Of a stretch of 8,019 bases of DNA, positions 1-3,579 are shown one piece after another. Position 1 is the first letter of the stretch. Each line of letters begins with the position of its first letter. Origin of the DNA: Woeseia sp. (lineage in GTDB: Bacteria > Pseudomonadota > Gammaproteobacteria > Steroidobacterales > Woeseiaceae). The notes beneath the pieces are model-generated. The model was not told the origin of the DNA. It was given only the letters and a program-made list of their open reading frames with translations, and did not search any database. Location: assembly GCA_018701055.1 (NCBI GenBank), contig JABIUH010000510.1:1-8019 (forward strand). The letters are read 5' to 3'. Made by a program: the position numbers and the translations under genes.

Positions 1-144
1 CAATCTGGTGAGCTAGAGGGTCTGGCTCGAAACTGGCATGAAAACGGTCAGCTAAAATCGGAATGGACTTTTCAATCTGGTGAGGCAGAGGGTCTGTATC
101 GAAACTGGGATGAAAACGGCGACCTACAATCAGAAAAGACCTAC
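1..144 (+). repeat. Tandem 72-bp coding repeat (two copies)
   Basis: Copies lie at 1-72 and 73-144. By hand alignment about 57 of 72 bases match. They encode the two 24-residue MORN-like units. Identity is highest in the first half, CAATCTGGTGAG...GAGGGTCTG, which suggests recent unit duplication or gene conversion. More copies probably lie upstream of the window. Confidence 0.8.
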
Positions 145-186
145 CGGGCTGGTGAAATAGTCAACGGCGAGGCAGCGCAACAATAA
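1..186 (+). CDS. YwqK/MORN-like repeat protein, C-terminal end (5' truncated by window)
   Basis: The frame is open from base 1 to a TAA at 184-186 and gives the last 61 residues of a protein whose start lies outside the window. The visible part is two 24-residue units of the form QSGExEGLxRNWxENGxLxSE, followed by a short third remnant (RAGEIVNG). This pattern of Gly-aromatic-Asn-Gly units with alternating charged strands is that of the MORN-like 'toxin-antitoxin system YwqK family antitoxin' proteins, which form a beta-sheet of repeats. Despite the family name, most members have no demonstrated antitoxin role, and no partner toxin is visible. The protein ends in a polar tail (GEAAQQ). The repeat assignment is fairly sure; the function is unknown. 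Confidence 0.75.
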   Translation, partial: QSGELEGLARNWHENGQLKSEWTFQSGEAEGLYRNWDENGDLQSEKTYRAGEIVNGEAAQQ

Positions 187-310
187 TACCCGAGCCACCG
201 GGGTTCCCTCGGACTCAAGAAGTGCGATAACGACGTTGTCACTTCCCGGCTCAGTCTGGGCGTTGATGTCACCGGCAATTTTAGCGTCTGTTCTCGAGCT
301 TTGTTGATTT

Positions 311-461
311 GCATGTTCGATTGACCCACTTTTTGCAAGCTGGAAATGACCCGTCTCTGGGAAAGGGAGTAGCAAGCTTTTCAAAAAGCTAGGGAGCTAC
401 AGGCGGGTCAGTTTTCGATGCAATAAATAGCTGTTTTGGGTCAATTTTTGATGCCTATTTA
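311..461. repeat. Opposed pairs of GGGTCA motifs, REP-like, beside the RAYT relic
   Basis: Two plus-strand copies, at 405-421 and 438-454, read GGGTCA-N7-ATGC and match at 15 of 17 bases. A minus-strand copy at 311-327 has the same form, GGGTCA-N7-ATGC. A looser minus-strand copy, GGGTCA followed by TTGC, lies at 335-352. TAAATAG (424-430) and CTATTTA (455-461) form a 7-bp inverted repeat around the second plus-strand copy. The second arm contains the stop codon of the truncated transposase. Short repeats in opposed pairs next to a RAYT gene are how REP/BIME elements are organised; calling these REPs is an inference. The rest of 187-454 shows only a small hairpin near 375-390 and no supportable gene. 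Confidence 0.5.
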
Positions 462-700
462 CAATTGAGTTTCACCACCAGATGGTAGTGATTAGTCATC
501 ACGGCATAAGCGCAGAGATGAATGCTGAAGAGTGAGGACAACACCCGTACCCGGTTTTCGATCCAGGCTCTGCGATGCTCATAGCTCTTGCCACTGAATC
601 TATCGGTGCCGCAGAGAAAGGCACGTCGGACACAACGTGATGTGATGTGGTAATACGGCGTATCGGCAACACACACAAGATGTTTTCTGGCTCTGGGCAT
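455..700 (-). pseudogene. REP-associated tyrosine transposase (RAYT, Y1/HUH family), C-terminally truncated
   Basis: The 81-residue product starts at the ATG of MPRARKH, the usual N-terminus of this family; the frame is open further upstream to 778, but that part does not look like the family. Visible family features are the opening DTPYYHITSRCVRRAFLCG, then SYEHRR and ICAYAVMTNHYH-type sequence ending in the HUH metal-binding motif His71-Tyr72-His73. RAYTs are single-strand nucleases that process REP hairpins. Intact members are several times longer and have a catalytic tyrosine downstream of HUH. Here the protein stops four residues after VVKL, where the coding sequence runs into the GGGTCA/CTATTTA repeat. 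The catalytic tyrosine and the C-terminal half are absent, so the gene should be inactive. No convincing Shine-Dalgarno sequence precedes the ATG. Confidence 0.8.
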
Positions 701-805
701 GGATTGAACGTTACCCGAGCAAGTTGCAGTAAAAAAGTCGGAAATCTTGGTAGTCTTTGCGAATATGTGCCTGTCCAAGGCGACCTTAGCTTATTATTTT
801 CAAAT

Positions 806-834
806 AGCGGTATTTTGTGGTCGAATTTACCCTT
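806..834. promoter_or_regulatory. Degenerate pair of AGGGGTA-type boxes
   Basis: AGCGGTA at 806-812 and, inverted, TACCCTT at 828-834 each differ by one base from the exact boxes upstream of fic. Their 22-bp offset equals the forward-to-reverse spacing of the exact boxes (939 to 961 and 1090 to 1112). AT-rich flanks are also shared. No outer boxes are found at the expected 20-bp positions. This is possibly a decayed third unit, or chance. Confidence 0.35.
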
Positions 835-846
835 AAAATTCTAACT

Positions 847-858
847 TTGTACGTACAA
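847..858. promoter_or_regulatory. 12-bp perfect palindrome TTGTACGTACAA
   Basis: This is a perfect dyad in the gene-free stretch between the transposase relic and fic. Its size suits a dimeric regulator's operator, but the sequence fits no operator I can name. Chance is possible for a dyad of this length. Confidence 0.3.
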
Positions 859-918
859 GGTTACGGGTTCCAGGTGTTTCACGGTTTGAGTGACTTCGTG
901 AGTAATAGAGATAATTAA

Positions 919-987
919 AGGGGTAACAGCGCGCCTTTAGGGGTATTTTCTCTCCTTATTTACCCCTTTTAACCATTTCCTACCCCT
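919..987. promoter_or_regulatory. Phased box array A: four AGGGGTA boxes in FFRR arrangement
   Basis: AGGGGTA occurs at 919-925 and 939-945, and its reverse complement TACCCCT at 961-967 and 981-987. Start-to-start steps are 20, 22 and 20 bp, so the unit is symmetric about position 953. Steps of about two helical turns put all four boxes on one DNA face. Flanks are mostly A/T. The layout fits a cooperative or oligomeric DNA-binding protein; the protein is unknown. It lies about 150 bp upstream of fic. Confidence 0.7.
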
Positions 988-1010
988 ATTCGGGGAGATA
1001 ATTCGACAAC

Positions 1011-1025
1011 TTACAACCGTTGTAA
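1011..1025. promoter_or_regulatory. Inverted repeat TTACAAC-C-GTTGTAA
   Basis: This is a perfect 7-bp dyad with a one-base centre, located between box arrays A and B. It is probably a regulator binding site in the fic control region. I cannot name the regulator. Confidence 0.4.
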
Positions 1026-1041
1026 TATCCGCCGGGCCTTA

Positions 1042-1059
1042 TTTTCACACGTGTGAAAA
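1042..1059. promoter_or_regulatory. 18-bp perfect palindrome TTTTCACACGTGTGAAAA
   Basis: The dyad is perfect over 18 bp with no spacer and lies between arrays A and B, 11 bp before the first box of array B. An operator for a dimeric HTH repressor or activator is the natural reading. A cruciform or RNA hairpin is unlikely because there is no loop. The site is well placed to act on a promoter near 1070-1105. Confidence 0.5.
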
Positions 1060-1069
1060 ATACATTTTT

Positions 1070-1118
1070 AGGGGTAATGATTCACTAAAAGGGGTAAAAT
1101 GACCCTCAAAATACCCCT
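1070..1118. promoter_or_regulatory. Phased box array B: three AGGGGTA boxes over the fic promoter/leader
   Basis: AGGGGTA lies at 1070-1076 and 1090-1096, and TACCCCT at 1112-1118. The steps are 20 and 22 bp, exactly the first three boxes of array A. The fourth box would fall at 1132-1138, where the fic start codon sits instead and the sequence (TATGCCG) keeps only part of the motif. Boxes overlap the likely promoter and 5' leader of fic, which suggests that box occupancy controls fic expression. Confidence 0.7.
1095..1100 (+). promoter_or_regulatory. Possible -10 element TAAAAT for fic
   Basis: TAAAAT directly follows GGGG of the box at 1090, about 33 bp before the fic ATG. No good -35 hexamer is present at 16-18 bp; box 1070-1076 occupies that place. 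If real, the promoter is activator-dependent or directly occluded by the box-binding protein. Confidence 0.25.
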
Positions 1119-1132
1119 AAAGCGAAATCACT

Positions 1133-2179
1133 ATGCCGTCCCTATTACCGAAGTACTTAAAAAGTCTGAGTTTTTCACAGGCAGATGTGGCAACACTGAG
1201 GGCATTGGGTGAATCTCTGGGAAAGCAAAAACTCTTTATAAAACAAAGGCCTGAAATGCTCGAGGGCCTTCAAACTGTTGCCGCAATAGAATCAACTGAC
1301 TCCTCGAACCGCTTAGAGGGAATAGTTGCGCCTCAGGCGCGCATCAGAGCCCTAGTCCAAGATCGGGTTCAGCCCCGCGATCGTACGGAACAAGAAATAG
1401 CTGGTTACAGGGACGCGATGGAGCTGATACATCAAGCTGGCAAAGACATGCCTGTAAGCAGCAATGTCGTTCTGCAACTGCACAGTCGGCTGTATTCACA
1501 CATGTCTGAAGAAGGTGGCCATTGGAAAAGTATCGATAATGAGATTGTCGAAAAGGACGCCGACGGCAATATCACTCGAGTGCGATTCAAAGCAGTACCC
1601 GCAGTGGCAACACCGCAAGCGATGGCGGACCTTGCAGAATATTACGATCAGGCGCTTGCCGACGGACTGGATCCGATTGTAATCATCCCATTGTTTATCC
1701 TGGATTTTCTATGTGTCCACCCGTTTCGCGACGGAAATGGCCGAGTGTCACGTTTACTCACTGGGCAACTCCTGTATCGCGCCGGATACAACGTTGGGCG
1801 CTACATTAGTTTGGAGAGGCGTTTCTTTGAGACCAGCGAGACGTATTACGAGACGCTTGAAAGAAGCTCTCAGGGCTGGCACCAGAACGAGCACGATGTG
1901 ATGCCGTGGGTACGTTATTTTTGGGGCATCATCCTTTCAGCCTATGGGGAATTCGAAAAGCGAGTCGGCAATATTGAGGATAAACGTGGCTCGAAATCAG
2001 ACCGAGTTCGCGAGGCGGTGGAACGAAAAGTGGTGCCGTTTCGAAGTGCGGATCTAAAATCGGAAGTTCCCGATGTTAGCAAAGACACGATCAGAGCGGT
2101 GCTCAGAGAAATGAAGAAAGAGGGCTCGGTTAAATCCGAAGGACATGGGCGTGGGGTTCGTTGGATTCCGTTGAAATAG
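1133..2179 (+). CDS. Fic family protein (class II, adenylyltransferase type) with C-terminal winged helix
   Basis: The product has 348 residues. Fic enzymes transfer AMP (sometimes other nucleotide moieties) to hydroxyl groups of target proteins. The core motif HPFRDGNGRVSR at 196-207 is complete, with catalytic His196, the Asp200 metal ligand and both motif arginines. The inhibitory-helix motif (S/T)xxxE(G/N) is present as S58-N-R-L-E62-G63, on the N-terminal side of the Fic core; this makes it a self-inhibited class II Fic with no separate antitoxin. A flap hairpin probably lies near VRFKAVPA, about 45 residues before the core. Residues about 285-345 (REAVE...VSKDTIRAVLREMKKEGSV) look like a winged helix-turn-helix, as in many Fic/wHTH proteins. 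An in-frame TAA at 1118-1120 means ATG 1133 is the first start; no clear Shine-Dalgarno precedes it. The gene is intact. The target is unknown. Confidence 0.93.
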   Translation: MPSLLPKYLKSLSFSQADVATLRALGESLGKQKLFIKQRPEMLEGLQTVAAIESTDSSNRLEGIVAPQARIRALVQDRVQPRDRTEQEIAGYRDAMELIHQAGKDMPVSSNVVLQLHSRLYSHMSEEGGHWKSIDNEIVEKDADGNITRVRFKAVPAVATPQAMADLAEYYDQALADGLDPIVIIPLFILDFLCVHPFRDGNGRVSRLLTGQLLYRAGYNVGRYISLERRFFETSETYYETLERSSQGWHQNEHDVMPWVRYFWGIILSAYGEFEKRVGNIEDKRGSKSDRVREAVERKVVPFRSADLKSEVPDVSKDTIRAVLREMKKEGSVKSEGHGRGVRWIPLK

Positions 2180-2556
2180 TGAAGCTTCACAACAAAAAAA
2201 TTACCCTCGCCCCAACCGACCTAGCCAACTTCCTCGGTTGCCGACACCAGACAAGTCTCGATCTAGCCGCAGTAAACGGCGGCGAGAAGCGCCCGGCGCG
2301 CTACGGCCCGATGATCGATGCGCTCCGCGAAAAGGGCATGGCCCACGAACAAGCCTATCTCGAGCAACTGAAAGCCTCAGGCCTGACGGTCTCAGAGCCA
2401 AGCGGCGACGAAAGCCCATCCACCGGCAAAGAACGAACCCTCGAAGCCATGCAATCGGGCGCCGACGTGATCTTCCAAGCGGGCCTCTCCGATGACACAT
2501 GGTCAGGCTGGGCAGACTTCCTCAAAAAGGTCGACACGCCCAGCGTTCTGCTTTAA
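2179..2556 (+). pseudogene. TM0106-family RecB-like nuclease, N-terminal fragment
   Basis: The fragment has 125 residues from GTG 2179, whose G is the last base of the fic TAG, an overlap typical of translational coupling. A TTG at 2161 in the same frame is the alternative start. The sequence matches the conserved start of the TM0106 family: ITLAPTDLANFLGCRHQT, then a DALREKGMAHEQAYLEQL helix, then GADVIFQAGL and WSGWADFLKKVDTPS. In intact members this is followed by the RecB-type nuclease residues and often a helicase domain, several hundred residues in all. Here the frame ends at SVLL-stop just as the nuclease fold begins, so no catalytic residues remain. The breakpoint is near 2545-2553. 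The coding sequence looks more GC-rich than fic, which hints at a different origin. A non-catalytic function for the stub is possible but unsupported. Confidence 0.75.
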
Positions 2557-2859
2557 CGGACTCAATCGCCATGCCGCTGCCACGCCGCCAACTTGTTATT
2601 CGGCGTATGTCAGAAATCTGAAACGAAAGTGAAAATGGAATTTTCAAATAACACTTGCATGATTTTGTAGAAAACGAGACCGACTGAAACCCACTCACGA
2701 ATCGAATTCACTATCTAAAATGCGGTCAGTCGGCATTGACGGGGCAATTAGTGGATGTCCAGATTTGTCTGGGCTTTCCCCAGCATCGGTCGTTCAAAAC
2801 ACCGAAATTTAGAGAAAACCGACTTCTGCTTTCGGCCGAGGCTGTGTGAAAATCTAACA

Positions 2860-2900
2860 TGACGTCTTTGCGAGGAGGCATAGCCGACGAAGCAATCCGG
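2860..2900. repeat. Interspersed palindromic repeat (TTGCGAGGAG...GACGAAGCAATCC type)
   Basis: The core TTTGCGAGGAGGCATAGCC followed by GACGAAGCAATCCGG matches a repeat common in intergenic regions of many bacteria, usually seen as TCATTGCGAGGAGC..GACGAAGCAATC. It forms an imperfect hairpin: outer TTGC/GCAA, inner GGC-ATA-GCC. The assignment rests on recall of this widespread repeat; no name or function is claimed. Confidence 0.65.
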
Positions 2901-2930
2901 TTAATGCAATGATTTATGGATCGGGTGACC

Positions 2931-2996
2931 GGCAACATCGTGTTGCCTGCCCTTCGGGCGAGCTTCGCTCGCCCCAAATCGCTCTTGGCGATTGGG
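2931..2996. repeat. Chain of four hairpins
   Basis: Consecutive perfect or near-perfect stems are: GGCAACA-TCG-TGTTGCC (2931-2947), GCCC-TTC-GGGC (2949-2959), GGGCGAGC-TTC-GCTCGCCC (2956-2974), and CCCAAATCGC with GCGATTGGG (2973-2996, one bulged A). The second and third share GGGC and the third and fourth share CC, so they compete. No U-tract follows, so a simple intrinsic terminator is unlikely. It may be part of the surrounding repeat element or a structured RNA. Confidence 0.6.
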
Positions 2997-3169
2997 TCGC
3001 TGCACTCGCGAAGACGAATCCGGAGTTTTCACGCAGACTCGGCTGAAAGCAGCTACTCGACGGCTAAACTGATTAGAGATCGTTTGTGTCCAAAAGCGGA
3101 TACAAGGAATTTGCGGAGTAAGTTTGTCGATGTTAATTACAACGTCGAAGAAGTTATTCCGGGGGGCAG

Positions 3170-3433
3170 ATGGCGGTTCTGTGCAAGCGCGACACTTATA
3201 TGCTGGGCGTTTCGTGTGTAAGTTATGGGAACTGCGAGAATGCAAGCGAAGATGACCTTCCGCCTTCATCGGATTATGTGATGTGGTGTTGTATGGTCTT
3301 TCTCGAGGTACCTTTCTTTAAGAGGTTATTCAGAAAAATCGATACGAGGGAGGGCACAGAGAATATCAGTCATGAGCTACGTTCTCTGCTCAAATCTGAA
3401 CCAAAAATCCCTCTCGTCAACGAGCCTATATAA
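3170..3433 (+). CDS. Hypothetical small protein (doubtful)
   Basis: The 87-residue ORF from ATG 3170 to TAA 3431-3433 matches no family I recognise. It has four cysteines in its first half (LCKRD, SCVSYGNC) plus a CC pair in DYVMWCCMVFLEV, a hydrophobic stretch, and an ordinary-looking charged C-terminal half (RLFRKIDTREG...HELRSLLKSEPK). The G6 run at 3161-3166 sits only 3 bases before the ATG, too close for a good Shine-Dalgarno. ATG 3200 is an alternative start without an RBS. A different frame upstream (reading SKFVDVNYNVEEVIPGG) ends at 3221 and would join this one by a shift at the G6 run, so this could be the tail of a broken gene. No signal peptide is seen. It may not be coding at all. 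Confidence 0.3.
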   Translation: MAVLCKRDTYMLGVSCVSYGNCENASEDDLPPSSDYVMWCCMVFLEVPFFKRLFRKIDTREGTENISHELRSLLKSEPKIPLVNEPI

Positions 3434-3579
3434 GCAAGCGTCCGCTTTGAAGAAAAGCAGACATTTTCGATCATCTGAATACGAAGCTGAGTAAAATAGC
3501 GCTTCAGCGAATATTGGCGAGTTTCTACGGAGCATAACGGCTAGAAAGGTGAGGCGGGCCATCTAGTTTTCTGTTTCTA

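Larger units (their letters stand above)
2826..3052. repeat. Composite element with 27-bp imperfect inverted arms
   Basis: The left arm (2826-2852) reads CTGCTTTC-G-GCCGAG-G-CTG-T-GTGAAAA. The right arm (3026-3052), read on the minus strand, is CTGCTTTC-A-GCCGAG-T-CTG-C-GTGAAAA, matching at 24 of 27 positions. The 173 bp between them contain a known interspersed repeat and a chain of hairpins, and no coding sequence. This is the form of a non-autonomous MITE-like element or a solo IS remnant with a later insertion. No target-site duplication is evident outside the arms, and no transposase for it is in the window. Confidence 0.55.
2557..3169. other. Gene-free stretch rich in short inverted repeats
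   Basis: No ORF here resembles a protein family; minus-strand frames across it are typical spurious translations of an interspersed repeat. It holds a 6-bp stem (ACGCCG 2582-2587 with CGGCGT 2601-2606), an 8-bp inverted repeat CCGACTGA/TCAGTCGG (2680-2687 and 2726-2733), and the composite repeat described separately at 2826-3052. The remainder of the truncated nuclease gene is not found here. The stretch reads as mobile-element or recombination debris. Confidence 0.6.

Noticed and set aside
130..384. 84-residue minus-strand ORF
   Set aside because: It overlaps the YwqK-like coding end and the GGGTCA repeats, matches no family, and has no ribosome binding site.
455..778. Long form of the RAYT protein starting at 778
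   Set aside because: The 26 added residues do not look like the family N-terminus, which begins at MPRARK; 700 is the better start.
919..1096. G-quadruplex from the GGGG runs
   Set aside because: The GGGG runs are about 16 bases apart and split over both strands, so four runs cannot combine with short loops.
2554..2606. Integron attC site after the nuclease stub (stop codon within TTTAAC, then GTTATT about 45 bp on)
   Set aside because: The ends do not fit RYYYAAC/GTTRRRY, the inner L boxes are not complementary, and fic-nuclease coupling argues against a gene cassette.
1051..2852. Shared GTGTGAAAA in the 1042-1059 palindrome and the left arm at 2845-2852
   Set aside because: Only eight to nine bases are common, with no shared flank, so common descent is not supported.
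2726..2977. 83-residue minus-strand ORF
   Set aside because: Its sequence is a translation of the interspersed repeat (IASSAMPPRKDVM type), a common spurious product.
2916..3221. 101-residue plus-strand ORF
   Set aside because: Its first half reads through the hairpin chain and the right arm of the inverted repeat, so it is not a normal gene; only its last third might belong to a broken gene.
3419..3435. TATATAA near 3425 as a promoter
   Set aside because: No matching -35 element, and no plus-strand gene follows it.
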